The notes under the pieces were generated by a model. It was not told the DNA's origin. It worked only from the letters and a program-made list of their open reading frames with translations, and searched no databases. Made by a program: the position numbers and the translations under genes. Shown here in pieces: positions 52,632 through 61,542 of a stretch of DNA of 64,000 bases. Position 1 is the stretch's first letter. Each line of letters starts with the position of its first letter. Origin of the DNA: JBBSJZ01 sp041751935 (lineage in GTDB: Bacteria; Planctomycetota; Planctomycetia; Pirellulales; Pirellulaceae); the NCBI GenBank assembly GCA_041751935.1, contig JBGSIA010000080.1, positions 1 through 64,000 on the forward strand, in the 5' to 3' direction.

Positions 52632-53861
52632 TTAGTCCTTCATCATCGTGAGCGTGGCCTCAGCAAAAGCGCGGCCCATGAGGGCGAAGGTCTTCGCGCA
52701 TCCGAGATAGTGGTAGCCGGCGTTGGAGGCTCCGCGCTTCCAGAGCGTGGCTTCCTCGGGTGAAATGAGTTTCGCTTCAAAGTCCTGCAAGTGCTCGCGT
52801 TTTTGTTCGTCGGTCATCTTACCGTCGGCGTTGGCGTAATCCTTGTGTTGCGAGTTAAGGTAGTAGCTCATCTGACGCACCTTATCGTGTTTGTCCGCGA
52901 TGGCACCGAGTTCCTCGGACCAGAATGGTGCGGTCTCCACGGCGATCACATTTCCACGAAACTCCGGGAGGGCTGCCGGCGCGGACATGGCCTTGCGAAA
53001 CTCGATGGTCTGTTCGTTCGGTTTCGCTCCGCCGACTCCCAGCACGCCGATTACGAACGGCATTTGCGGCGAGTTTAAGTCCCGCCGCACATCGCGGATA
53101 AACTGGGCCATCGCCTCGCTGTAAGCCTCGTAGCCGCCGGTCATGTGGCGATTCGGATACACGCCAGAATCGACGAGATCATTCCAGCCCTGGAACCATG
53201 CGAACCCCGAAATCTCATAGCCCTGCTTCTCGTCATAGGCTGGGCAGACACGTTTGATGTCGCCCAACACTCGCTGCACATGCTCGATCATCAGGCGGTA
53301 ATAGTGGCCGGTCTCGCTCGCCTTCGCAGCCTGCAACGCTTCGATGTCCCTGCCCTGCTTTTGAAAAGCTGCAAGTTGACTTTCGTTGAACACATACGGC
53401 CCGGCGCTCGGCGAGCGAAAATCGGTGTGCAGACTCTTGCCTCCCCAGGCGGTCTTGATGATCAGCACCGGTTCTTCGAACGCCGCATCCATCGTCAGGC
53501 CAAACGTAAACTCCGGGCCAATCTTGCCTCCATCCTCTTTGGGGTTTCGACGCGAACCATAGCCGGCCGTCAACTTGCCGTGACCTTCACCGTTCTCTTC
53601 TCCCGATCCGGTGAAGTACGAGATCCAGACTCTCTCGCATACGGTTGGTTTGCCATCGGCGTCGAGCATCTGCTTGAGCATCGGAGCCGTTGCGGGATCG
53701 TCGCCGATGTAATCGAACGTCTCGACTTTTGCATGGCCCTCCATATTGGATTGACCGGCGAGAATGAAGACACGTAGCGGTTTAGCCTGCACCGTCGCGG
53801 AACTCGCGGCCATCAGCACAACAGTGAGCAGCGTGCCAGGAAGAATCGGGATGCGTCGCAT
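52632..53861 (-). CDS. Secreted SASA-family carbohydrate acetylesterase
   Basis: The 409-aa product has a signal peptide (MRRIPILPGTLLTVVLMAASSATVQA) and the SGNH-type esterase elbow GQSNMEG. Later family blocks are IIKTAWGGKSLHTDF, FAWFQGWND and YHYLGCAKTFALMGRAFA (with the catalytic Asp-x-x-His reduced to YHYLG). It belongs to the sialate O-acetylesterase/DUF303 group and should remove acetyl groups from exported polysaccharide or sugar conjugates. ATG 53861 starts the signal peptide; the frame also opens at 53882. A sulfatase remnant lies just upstream, which suggests a former polysaccharide-degradation cluster. Confidence 0.85.
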   Translation of the reverse strand: MRRIPILPGTLLTVVLMAASSATVQAKPLRVFILAGQSNMEGHAKVETFDYIGDDPATAPMLKQMLDADGKPTVCERVWISYFTGSGEENGEGHGKLTAGYGSRRNPKEDGGKIGPEFTFGLTMDAAFEEPVLIIKTAWGGKSLHTDFRSPSAGPYVFNESQLAAFQKQGRDIEALQAAKASETGHYYRLMIEHVQRVLGDIKRVCPAYDEKQGYEISGFAWFQGWNDLVDSGVYPNRHMTGGYEAYSEAMAQFIRDVRRDLNSPQMPFVIGVLGVGGAKPNEQTIEFRKAMSAPAALPEFRGNVIAVETAPFWSEELGAIADKHDKVRQMSYYLNSQHKDYANADGKMTDEQKREHLQDFEAKLISPEEATLWKRGASNAGYHYLGCAKTFALMGRAFAEATLTMMKD

Positions 53862-53875
53862 GATGTTTGGTTTCT

Positions 53876-54191
53876 CTAACAATGAGTGTAGAGCCTAAGT
53901 TTTGACATTGACTGCTCGAGAATTACTCTCAATTCGGTCACGAACTCCGATTGTTGAAAGTAAATGTTTGTTGTTTCCCCGGGGTCGCTTGCCAAATTGT
54001 AAGGCTAGCCGGGCGCGTGGGGGGCAAAGTCCGGCAGATGGAAACGGTTTGAGTCCAGGATTTATTTCGTAGCGATTGACTCTGGACCCGACGTGATTCA
54101 CGTATTTCCAATTGCCGCGACGAACCAATAGTGTACCTTGGCCGCTGAAGACCTGCTTTGATCTATGAGTGCCCATTTGATGTCCGCTCAC
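53876..54191 (-). pseudogene. C-terminal remnant of a sulfatase
   Basis: Frame one gives GQGTLLVRRGNWKYVNHVGS, the typical 'VRxGxWKYI' strand near a sulfatase C-terminus. After a frameshift another frame gives LPDFAPHAPG, a TAG stop, then YNLASDPGETTNIYFQQSEF and VTELRVILEQSMSK, the closing family block. The N-terminal 80 percent, including the CxPxR site, is absent. It lies on the same strand as the SASA gene. Confidence 0.8.
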
Positions 54192-54343
54192 GAATCTCCT
54201 TGTCGATCATTGTTCATTGCCGTACGATCCTGGAGCCAAAAATGCGATGTCTGTCGCCTGAAGGACTGCCCGACGCTTCGTACCCCTTTTTGGCTGTGCC
54301 GGTTTAGTTCGGCTGGCTAGTATTGGTTTCTACCCGGTCATCC

Positions 54344-54967
54344 ATGGACACTCAGACGATGCGAATTGAATACCACTCGACCATTTATCCGAAACCCTCG
54401 GAACTAAATCACTACATTTGCAGTAGTGAGATTGACGTTTGGTTTCCATCCGAGGATGGAGAAAGTGTGGTCGCTGCACGTTTGTCCGTTGACTACCTCG
54501 ATATTGCTCGCGCAGTCAGCGCAGGCGAAAGCATCCTGCACATTTGCGATGCCGATTCCTCTGCATGGATGCAGGTCTACGAAGCCACCATTGAGCCCGA
54601 TATCAATTTCCTCGGACTTCGCGAGGACTTCGGCTTTGACAATCCTGTTTTCGGAATGGTCTTCGTCCACGGTGCGGTCTTTCATCCGAGCGTGAACTCA
54701 TGGCGAGCCTATATCCTCGATACCATATGCCACATATTCCCCAAAGACACGGCCACGGTGATGTGGAAACACACCACGGAGATGGAACCGAAGGAACTGG
54801 CCAGCCTTGGGTTTCGCAGGGTCGCTGGGACGGAACTCTTGTTTCGCCCCAACATGCTGGAGAACACGTACTCGGCATTAAGCGACCAGCGTGAACCAAA
54901 CGAATGGGTCGTTCCCTCGGAAGCTCAATACTATGTGGACCAGCAGTGGGTCGATCACGACGACTAG
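54344..54967 (+). CDS. Hypothetical protein, possible GNAT-fold
   Basis: The 207-aa product (ATG 54344; GTG 54323 and ATG 54359 are alternatives) is acidic with no signal or membrane segment. Ordered segments suggest alternating strands and helices. Near the C-terminus LASLGFRRVAGTELLFRPN has the look of the last strand of acetyltransferase-like folds, but no acetyl-CoA loop is visible. It stands alone between a sulfatase remnant and a new operon. Codon use looks normal, which supports it being a true gene. No function assigned. Confidence 0.6.
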   Translation: MDTQTMRIEYHSTIYPKPSELNHYICSSEIDVWFPSEDGESVVAARLSVDYLDIARAVSAGESILHICDADSSAWMQVYEATIEPDINFLGLREDFGFDNPVFGMVFVHGAVFHPSVNSWRAYILDTICHIFPKDTATVMWKHTTEMEPKELASLGFRRVAGTELLFRPNMLENTYSALSDQREPNEWVVPSEAQYYVDQQWVDHDD

Positions 54968-55327
54968 GGCGTCTCGCCGATGGACGATTGGGAACTGCGA
55001 CGAAATTGGCGGGCAGCATTCGCATTCAATTGCGTGTTAACACAACCACGCCAAGTTGAGTTGGTCACGATTGTCTTTTCCGTCTCGACGGGATCAGCAC
55101 CACCCACGCTAGCATTCAAAAGTGGCCTTCGTGGGACCGAGATTGCGGTAGACGAACGAACATGGCTGGGTACGCCGCTTGACTGCCGAGTCATCAATTC
55201 TGATTAGTGCAAGTCGAAGGTGCAGTGATAGTCGTATTCTGCTCGTATCGTTGCAGCGAACCGAGTACACTTGACAAATTGAACGTGCGTTACGCCCCGC
55301 CTCCAACGCCGCCCGCCTGATAATCGC
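54968..55327. other. 360-base intergenic region upstream of the second PSD1 operon
   Basis: No gene supported. Two short open frames on opposite strands (about 54964-55207) lack ribosome binding sites and recognisable features. The region should contain the promoter of the operon beginning at 55328. Confidence 0.5.
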
Positions 55328-58207
55328 ATGACCTTCGCTCGCCACATGATCGTGACGCTCCTTGCTTTCGGTTTAACGATCGAGTGTCATGGCGTGGCTA
55401 ACGACATGCAGCCAGTGTTTGAAACTGACGTTCAACCGATTCTTGCAGCAAAGTGCGGTAAGTGTCATGCGGAGCGAGTTCAAAAGGGCGGACTCGATCT
55501 TTCAACGATGACCGGTATTCGACGCGGTGGCGAGTCTGGCGAATCGGCACTCGCTGAATCGGTCGACGAAAGCATGCTGTGGATCATGATCGACGGTAGC
55601 GACATGCCGCCCGAAGACCACCCACAACTCACAGGCCATGAACGTGACATGATTCGCCAGTGGATTGTTTCGGGAGCAACTGCGATCTCGCCGCAATCAA
55701 CGAACGAGCAACCAGTAACCCAGCACGATGTCATGCCAATCATGTTGCTACGGTGTACGACGTGTCATGGAGCTCGCAAGAAAGAGGGCGGTGTGGATCT
55801 GCGAACACCTGCGTCGATGTTGAAAGGTGGAAAGGCCGGTCCAGCAATCGTACCAGGTGATCCTTCCGCGAGCCTGGTGATCCAACGTATCGAAAGCGAA
55901 GCCTGTCCACCGCGTGAGCTGTTGCTAAAGTTCTTTATTCGACGACCTTCAGCGAATGAAGTTGACGTGCTGCGAGATTGGATCGCAAACGGCGCGACGG
56001 AATCTGATATTCAACCAGACGTCGCGACGACTGAGCCCGATCCCCTGGTGACCGACGAGGACCGACAACACTGGGCATTTCAGTCACTCAAGAGCTCGCC
56101 AAAGGGAACTTCGATTGACGAGTTGTTGCTTGCAAGTTTGCACAATGTTGGGCTGACGTTTTCGCCCGAAGCGAATCGAGACACGTTGATTCGGCGTGCG
56201 TATGTCGACTTGATCGGCTTGCCTCCAAGTGACGAGGACCGAGAACGCTGGATCGACGACATGGGCACGGACTGGTATCGCCGAATGATCGATCACCTAC
56301 TTGCTTCTCCGCATTATGGCGAGCGTTGGGGAAGGTTCTGGCTCGATCTGGCTGGCTATGCTGACTCTGAAGGCGGCGTTTCGGCAGATCCGCTTCGCGA
56401 GGTCGCGTGGAAGTACCGTGATTATGTCGTTCGCGCCTTCAACGATGACAAGCCGTACGATCGCTTTCTGGTTGAGCAACTTGCTGGCGACGAGTTGACA
56501 GATCACGAGAACGCTCACGAAATCACTCATGAGATGGTCGACAATCTGATTGCAACTGGTTTCTTGCGTATGGGTATCGACCAAACAGGTTCCCGCACCA
56601 TGAACTTTGTGCCTGAGCGGATTGGTGTGATCAGTGATGCGATTACGATCGTGAGCGAAGGCTTGATGGGGCTAACAATGGGTTGCGCCCGCTGTCATTC
56701 ACACAAGTACGACCCGATTCCGCATCGCGACTACTACCGGTTAAAAGCGATCTTTCAGGGTGCGCTGGACGAGCACGATTGGTTGACGTTCAAGAATCGC
56801 GAGTTGAAAGTTGATGTGCCAGAAAGAGTTCAGCGTGTCGCTGAAGTCAATCCAAAGTTCGCAGCACAGATCAAACAGCTCGAAGCACAATTGGCGAAAG
56901 CCGTGGCTACGGTTCAGCTCGAGTTGCTGCGTCAACATTACCCAGAACAGTCTCAGTCTGATCGCGATGAGACGCTGCGAGCGCTGCGAATAGCCGACAA
57001 CAATCGATCGCAACCGCAACGCATTCTCGTGGAATTGCTCCAGCAAGTTGAGGTGCTTCCGGTTGACGAACAGCCAGCATCGGTCATCGCAGCCATGGAA
57101 GTTGTTGAACAGTTACGCGTCGAGATTCGACAAATTCGCCAACAGATGGAGCCCCCGTTGACGATTCGTGCGATGTGGGATCGTGGTGAGCCCTCGCCCA
57201 CGTACATCCTGCGCCGTGGTGAACACGACAAGCCAGGGCGACTCGTTGGTCCCGGCGTTCCTTCGGTACTGACCGACGGTCGAACGCCTTTTGATCCCGA
57301 ACCGCCATTTCCGTCCGGTACAGCAAAGACCGGTCGACGACTAGCCTTTGCTCGCTGGTTGACACAGCCAGATCACCCGCTGACGTCGCGCGTGATGGTC
57401 AACCGAATTTGGTATCACCACTTTGGAACTGGCATCATTGCGACGCTGGAGAACTTTGGTGTCAAAGGTGATCGACCTTCGCACCCGGAGCTACTTGATT
57501 GGTTGGCCAGCGAGTTTGTCAGCGGAGGATGGAGCGTAAAAGATATGCATCGTCTGATTATGAACTCGAGGGCGTATCGCCAATCCAGTCGCGTTAGTGA
57601 TGAAGCACATCAGCTCGATCCACAGAACCGATTACTTTCGCGAATGTCCATGCGTCGCCTGAACGCGGAGGCTGTGCGTGACTCGCTGTTGTCGGTCGCA
57701 GGTCGAATGGATACGACTATGGGCGGTATGCCTGATCCTGTTCAGGTCGACCGCAATGGTCTCGTGAGTGTGATCCCACGATCCAATGGCAGTTGGCGTC
57801 GAAGTATCTATCTGCAATTCAGGCGCACGGAAATTCCGTCGATGATGGAAGCGTACGATTATCCTGAGATGGGGCCGAATTGTTTGGCACGCAACACGTC
57901 GACTGTCTCGCCTCAGTCGCTCATGATGATGAACAATGAGCATGTGTACGAACTCGCCAAGTCGTTTGCCGAAAGAGTCCAGCAACTCGCAGCAAATCAG
58001 CGGAGTGACGACGAAAACAAGCTGCGATCACAAGTTACGACTGCTTACCAATTAGCACTTTGTCGTACACCAAGCGATGAAGAACTTCGTTTGGGCATCG
58101 AGGCGTTGAACGAGTTTGCTTTGAAGTGGCAAGGCGATTCAACTAGAGCATTGGAGACTTATTGTCATACAATCTTCAATTCCGCAGCGTTCGTCTACGT
58201 TGATTGA
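55328..58207 (+). CDS. PSD1-type protein with two N-terminal cytochrome c motifs
   Basis: The 959-aa product has a short signal (MIVTLLAFGLTIECHG region) and two successive PSCyt1-like heme sites: CGKCH (Cys43-His47) and CTTCH (about residue 142). DUF1549 (YVDLIGLPPSDEDRE... GERWGRFWLDLAGYADSEGGV, GCARCHSHKYDPIPHRDYY) and DUF1553 (TQPDHPLTSRVMVNRIWYHHFGTGIIATLENFGV, SMRRLNAEAVRDSLLSVAGRMD) follow. It differs from the 37.5-kb paralogue in having the extra heme domain and no inserted carbohydrate-binding-like segment. It is first in an operon with DUF1501, amidohydrolases, an isomerase and an oxidoreductase. Probably an exported electron-transfer or oxidising protein for carbohydrates. Confidence 0.92.
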   Translation: MTFARHMIVTLLAFGLTIECHGVANDMQPVFETDVQPILAAKCGKCHAERVQKGGLDLSTMTGIRRGGESGESALAESVDESMLWIMIDGSDMPPEDHPQLTGHERDMIRQWIVSGATAISPQSTNEQPVTQHDVMPIMLLRCTTCHGARKKEGGVDLRTPASMLKGGKAGPAIVPGDPSASLVIQRIESEACPPRELLLKFFIRRPSANEVDVLRDWIANGATESDIQPDVATTEPDPLVTDEDRQHWAFQSLKSSPKGTSIDELLLASLHNVGLTFSPEANRDTLIRRAYVDLIGLPPSDEDRERWIDDMGTDWYRRMIDHLLASPHYGERWGRFWLDLAGYADSEGGVSADPLREVAWKYRDYVVRAFNDDKPYDRFLVEQLAGDELTDHENAHEITHEMVDNLIATGFLRMGIDQTGSRTMNFVPERIGVISDAITIVSEGLMGLTMGCARCHSHKYDPIPHRDYYRLKAIFQGALDEHDWLTFKNRELKVDVPERVQRVAEVNPKFAAQIKQLEAQLAKAVATVQLELLRQHYPEQSQSDRDETLRALRIADNNRSQPQRILVELLQQVEVLPVDEQPASVIAAMEVVEQLRVEIRQIRQQMEPPLTIRAMWDRGEPSPTYILRRGEHDKPGRLVGPGVPSVLTDGRTPFDPEPPFPSGTAKTGRRLAFARWLTQPDHPLTSRVMVNRIWYHHFGTGIIATLENFGVKGDRPSHPELLDWLASEFVSGGWSVKDMHRLIMNSRAYRQSSRVSDEAHQLDPQNRLLSRMSMRRLNAEAVRDSLLSVAGRMDTTMGGMPDPVQVDRNGLVSVIPRSNGSWRRSIYLQFRRTEIPSMMEAYDYPEMGPNCLARNTSTVSPQSLMMMNNEHVYELAKSFAERVQQLAANQRSDDENKLRSQVTTAYQLALCRTPSDEELRLGIEALNEFALKWQGDSTRALETYCHTIFNSAAFVYVD

Positions 58208-58228
58208 CCGAAACCGGACGCCAGATCC

Positions 58229-59707
58229 ATGAGCAACGAACACAACCGAACGACATCGCGACGCGATTTCTTTGCCCGCACGATCGACGGCTTGTTCGGC
58301 GCAGCCCTAACGCATTTGCTCTGTAACGATTTCTTTGGTGGTACGGCAGCCTTGGCCAGCGAGCCAACTTTGAATGCGTCCTCTCAAAACATTGGCATCT
58401 TTGACCTGAAGCCCAAACAGCCGCATCATCCGGCCAAAGCTACTTCTGTCATTCAACTGTTTATGAATGGTGGGCCGAGCCAGATGGATTTGTTCGATCC
58501 GAAGCCGGTCCTCACCGCAATGGACGGAGAGCCGTTCCCAGGCAACGTTGAAGACATCGGCAATCAAGATGCGAGCGATATCGGTGTGATGATGGGTGGC
58601 CGGTATGAGTTCGCTCGACATGGTCAATCGGGCATGTGGATGGCGGATGTTTTGCCGCACACAGCAAAGATGGCGGATGAGATTTGTTTAATCAATTCAA
58701 TGTGGACTGACCATCCAAACCACGACAACGCACTTTATAAGATTCACAGCGGTCGACTTTTTATGGGCTACCCTACGCTTGGCGCTTGGAGCGTCTACGG
58801 GTTGGGTTCCGAAAATCAAAACTTGCCCGCTTACGTGGTGCTCAACGATCCGCTAGGCCCGCCAAAAAACGGGGCTCGCAATTGGACATCCGGGTTTCTG
58901 CCACCGCTTTATCAGGGCACGCGGTTTCGCCCAACGGGTTCGCCAATTTTGAATCTTCAACCACAATACGATCAGCCATCGGCGGTAACCGAATCCGCGC
59001 GGGGCTTGCTCAATCAACTCGACGATATTCATCGCAATAATCGGCCGCACTACCAAGAGCTTGACGCCCGTATCGAGTCTTATAGCCTCGCGGCGCGGAT
59101 GCAGCTGACTGCGGGGGAAGCACTCGACGTGTCACGCGAAACCTCTTACACGCATGCGATGTATGGCGTTGGAGAAAAGTGGACGGACTCCTTTGCGAGG
59201 CGATGTTTGCTGGCCAGACGCTTGGTCGAACGAGGCGTCCGCTTTGTGCAGATTTTCCTTGAGGAACAGCCTTGGGACAGTCATGCGGACCTCGCTGCGA
59301 ATCATCGTGGCGCGTGCCAGCGGACTGATAAGCCAGTGGCAGGTTTATTGCGAGACTTAAGAGAAAGGGGACTCCTCGATTCAACGCTCGTGATTTGGGG
59401 CGGAGAGTTTGGGCGCACGCCGACGACTCAGAAATCTGCGAACGGTTTCTCTGGCCGCGATCACAACATGCAAGCGTTCTCGTCTTGGATGGCTGGCGGA
59501 GGCATCAAAGGCGGGACGACGTATGGCGCGACCGATGAATTTGGGCACGCTGTCGTTGAAAACCCCGTCAGCGTCCATGACTTTCATGCGACGATTCTGC
59601 ATCTATTGGGTTTGCATCACCAAAAGTTATTTTTCACTCGCAGCGGATTGGAAGAACGGCTAACAGGCATCGAACCGCCGCGAGTGGTGACCGATATCTT
59701 AAGCTAA
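58229..59707 (+). CDS. DUF1501 family exported protein (second copy)
   Basis: The 492-aa product carries a twin-arginine motif (TTSRRDFFARTIDGLFGAAL). The family blocks are IQLFMNGGPSQMDLFDPKP, GYPTLGAWSVYGLG, WDSHADLAANHRGACQRTDKP, LVIWGGEFGRTPTTQKS, GRDHNMQAFSSWMAGGGIKG and VHDFHATILHLLGLHH. It starts 22 bases after the PSD1 gene. It differs from the first copy in its 20-residue longer N-terminal region. The same pairing logic applies: the alkaline-phosphatase-like fold likely handles an exported substrate alongside the cytochrome protein. Confidence 0.92.
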   Translation: MSNEHNRTTSRRDFFARTIDGLFGAALTHLLCNDFFGGTAALASEPTLNASSQNIGIFDLKPKQPHHPAKATSVIQLFMNGGPSQMDLFDPKPVLTAMDGEPFPGNVEDIGNQDASDIGVMMGGRYEFARHGQSGMWMADVLPHTAKMADEICLINSMWTDHPNHDNALYKIHSGRLFMGYPTLGAWSVYGLGSENQNLPAYVVLNDPLGPPKNGARNWTSGFLPPLYQGTRFRPTGSPILNLQPQYDQPSAVTESARGLLNQLDDIHRNNRPHYQELDARIESYSLAARMQLTAGEALDVSRETSYTHAMYGVGEKWTDSFARRCLLARRLVERGVRFVQIFLEEQPWDSHADLAANHRGACQRTDKPVAGLLRDLRERGLLDSTLVIWGGEFGRTPTTQKSANGFSGRDHNMQAFSSWMAGGGIKGGTTYGATDEFGHAVVENPVSVHDFHATILHLLGLHHQKLFFTRSGLEERLTGIEPPRVVTDILS

Positions 59708-59723
59708 GGATGACGTGCGCCCT

Positions 59724-60599
59724 ATGTTGAACCGACGCGAAGTAATGAGACTTGGAGCTTCTGTGGCTGCGACTGGTGCGTTGTTTGGTAGCGTCGTTCG
59801 ATCGGCCGAAGAGCACGCGTCCGCGACTCGCATCGTCGACACCAATGTAAGCTTGTTCCACTGGCCGTATCGCCGGTTGCCACTCGATGAGACTTCTGCG
59901 TTAGTTGAAAAATTCCGTTTGCTTGGCATCTCACAAGCCTGGGCGGGCAGCTTTGAAGGCTTGTTGCACCGCGACATCTCGGAAGTAAACCAGCGCCTGG
60001 TTGAAGCATGTCGCGAGTTGCCTGAGCTCGTTCCGATCGGCACGATCAACCCGACTTTATCTGGTTGGCAGGAAGATCTTCGGCGTTGCGTCGACGACCA
60101 CAAGATGCCCGGCGTGCGTGTTCATCCAAACTATCATGGATACACGCTTAACGATCCTCGATTCAGCTCGCTACTGGCACGAATCGCGACTGCAGGTTGT
60201 TTTGTGCAAATCGTGGCTGCAATGGAAGACGAACGCACTCAGCATCAACTGCTGCGAGTCAATGAAGTCGAACTGGCTCCGCTTGCCGAAATCATGCCTC
60301 GCATTGAGAACGCTCGCGTACAAATTCTCGGAAGTAAACCGATTGCGAAACAGCTTGCATCACTGGCAACGCATCCGGGAGTTTTTTTTGATACGTCACG
60401 TGTCGAAGGCACGGACGGAGTCCCACAGCTCGTTGAAAATTTACCGCCAGGTCGTGTGATGTATGGCAGCAACACGCCATTCTTGATTACAGAAGCCGCT
60501 TTAATTCGTGTTCATGAATCGGGCCAGTTAAGCGACAACGCTTTGTGCGATGTGTTCGGTAGAAACAGTGAACAGCTACTTCAGCGAGTCCCATCGTGA
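59724..60599 (+). CDS. Amidohydrolase-like TIM-barrel protein with twin-arginine leader
   Basis: The 291-aa product begins with a Tat-like leader (MLNRREVMRLGASVAATGALFG). It then shows an amidohydrolase-2 barrel: IVDTNVSLFHWPYRRLP, QAWAGSFEGLLHRDISEVN, VPIGTINPTLSGWQEDL, GVRVHPNYHGYTL and GVFFDTSRVEG. The usual first-strand HxH metal pair is replaced by DTN, so metal binding may be altered. ATG 59724 is preferred to the earlier frame start. The stop overlaps the GTG of the next gene (GTGA). Its strong pairing with the next gene suggests the two products act together. Confidence 0.85.
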   Translation: MLNRREVMRLGASVAATGALFGSVVRSAEEHASATRIVDTNVSLFHWPYRRLPLDETSALVEKFRLLGISQAWAGSFEGLLHRDISEVNQRLVEACRELPELVPIGTINPTLSGWQEDLRRCVDDHKMPGVRVHPNYHGYTLNDPRFSSLLARIATAGCFVQIVAAMEDERTQHQLLRVNEVELAPLAEIMPRIENARVQILGSKPIAKQLASLATHPGVFFDTSRVEGTDGVPQLVENLPPGRVMYGSNTPFLITEAALIRVHESGQLSDNALCDVFGRNSEQLLQRVPS

Positions 60600-61450
60600 A
60601 CCTTCGTCTCCAACAGTTGGGCTTGCCTTCAGCCCAGCAACTGAAGAGCTACCGAATATGGGACTCATACTTCACGCCGGCCTATTCGCACCCCGGAGCC
60701 GATGGCTTTGCACGAGTCGTCGCCGACATCGAGCGATCTCTTGCGGCAATCGAGAAGGGACAATTCGAAAAGTTGTGCTACTTCCCCCACGTCGGCATTG
60801 GCACAACGACTGATTCGGACTACGAAGCCCTCGCAAGGACGAGTCCGGACGTGATTCTCAAGCCTTTTGAGCGTTGGCCAGAACTACTGCTTGGCATGAT
60901 TCAACTGAATCCCAACAGCGTGCAAGCGTCACTTGACGCACTGAATCGCTGGCTCCGAGACGGGCCGATGTTGGGCGTCTACTTTCCTGGAAGCGGCCCA
61001 GGCGCGATTACGTGTACGCATCGAAATATGTATCCGGTAATCGAACGTGTCGCAGATCTGGGTGGGGTCATTATGCAACACACATGGAACAAGACTGATG
61101 GAAAGCAGGGGCCTGGGGAATCGACTCCAGAAGAGCTTGCGCAACTTGCCGCGCGTTACCCGAACCAGACATTTTTGTGTGCTCATGCCGGTGGCGAATG
61201 GGAGCAGGGCCTTCTCGCTGTCCGCAACTCCCCGAACGTGTTGATTGAAACATCGGGATTCGATGCGACAGCGGGCTTCATCGAGATGGCCGTTCGTGAA
61301 GTCGGTGCGGAGCGAATTGTCTTTGGCAGCCATTTACCGTCTCGATCGCTGGGGACCGAGCTAGGTAAGATCATCGGTGCCAACATCAGCGAAGAAACGA
61401 AACGAAAGATTCTCGGCGAGAACTACCGTAAACTGCTTAGGAAAAAGTAA
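60596..61450 (+). CDS. Amidohydrolase-like TIM-barrel protein, cytoplasmic form
   Basis: The 284-aa product starts with GTG overlapping the preceding stop and has no leader. Barrel segments are YRIWDSYFTPAYSHPGADGF, LLLGMIQLNPNSVQASLDAL, GVYFPGSGPGAITCTH, GVIMQHTWNKTDG, TFLCAHAGGEWEQG and NVLIETSGFDAT. As in its partner, the first-strand HxH is absent (WDSYFTP), while the later His (CAHAGG) is kept. It is homologous to its neighbour and probably arose by duplication. Role unknown; perhaps a carboxylase or lactonase-like step. Confidence 0.85.
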   Translation: MNLRLQQLGLPSAQQLKSYRIWDSYFTPAYSHPGADGFARVVADIERSLAAIEKGQFEKLCYFPHVGIGTTTDSDYEALARTSPDVILKPFERWPELLLGMIQLNPNSVQASLDALNRWLRDGPMLGVYFPGSGPGAITCTHRNMYPVIERVADLGGVIMQHTWNKTDGKQGPGESTPEELAQLAARYPNQTFLCAHAGGEWEQGLLAVRNSPNVLIETSGFDATAGFIEMAVREVGAERIVFGSHLPSRSLGTELGKIIGANISEETKRKILGENYRKLLRKK

Positions 61451-61542
61451 CGATCGACAAGAAAAGAAACTAACACCATGCAGACAAAATTGAACGTTTC
61501 AACTGCTAAAATTAAATGCAATAGCAAGCGATCGAGGTGGAC

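Noticed and set aside
54964..55207. Two short overlapping open frames on opposite strands
   Set aside because: Neither has a ribosome binding site, motif, or partner gene spacing.
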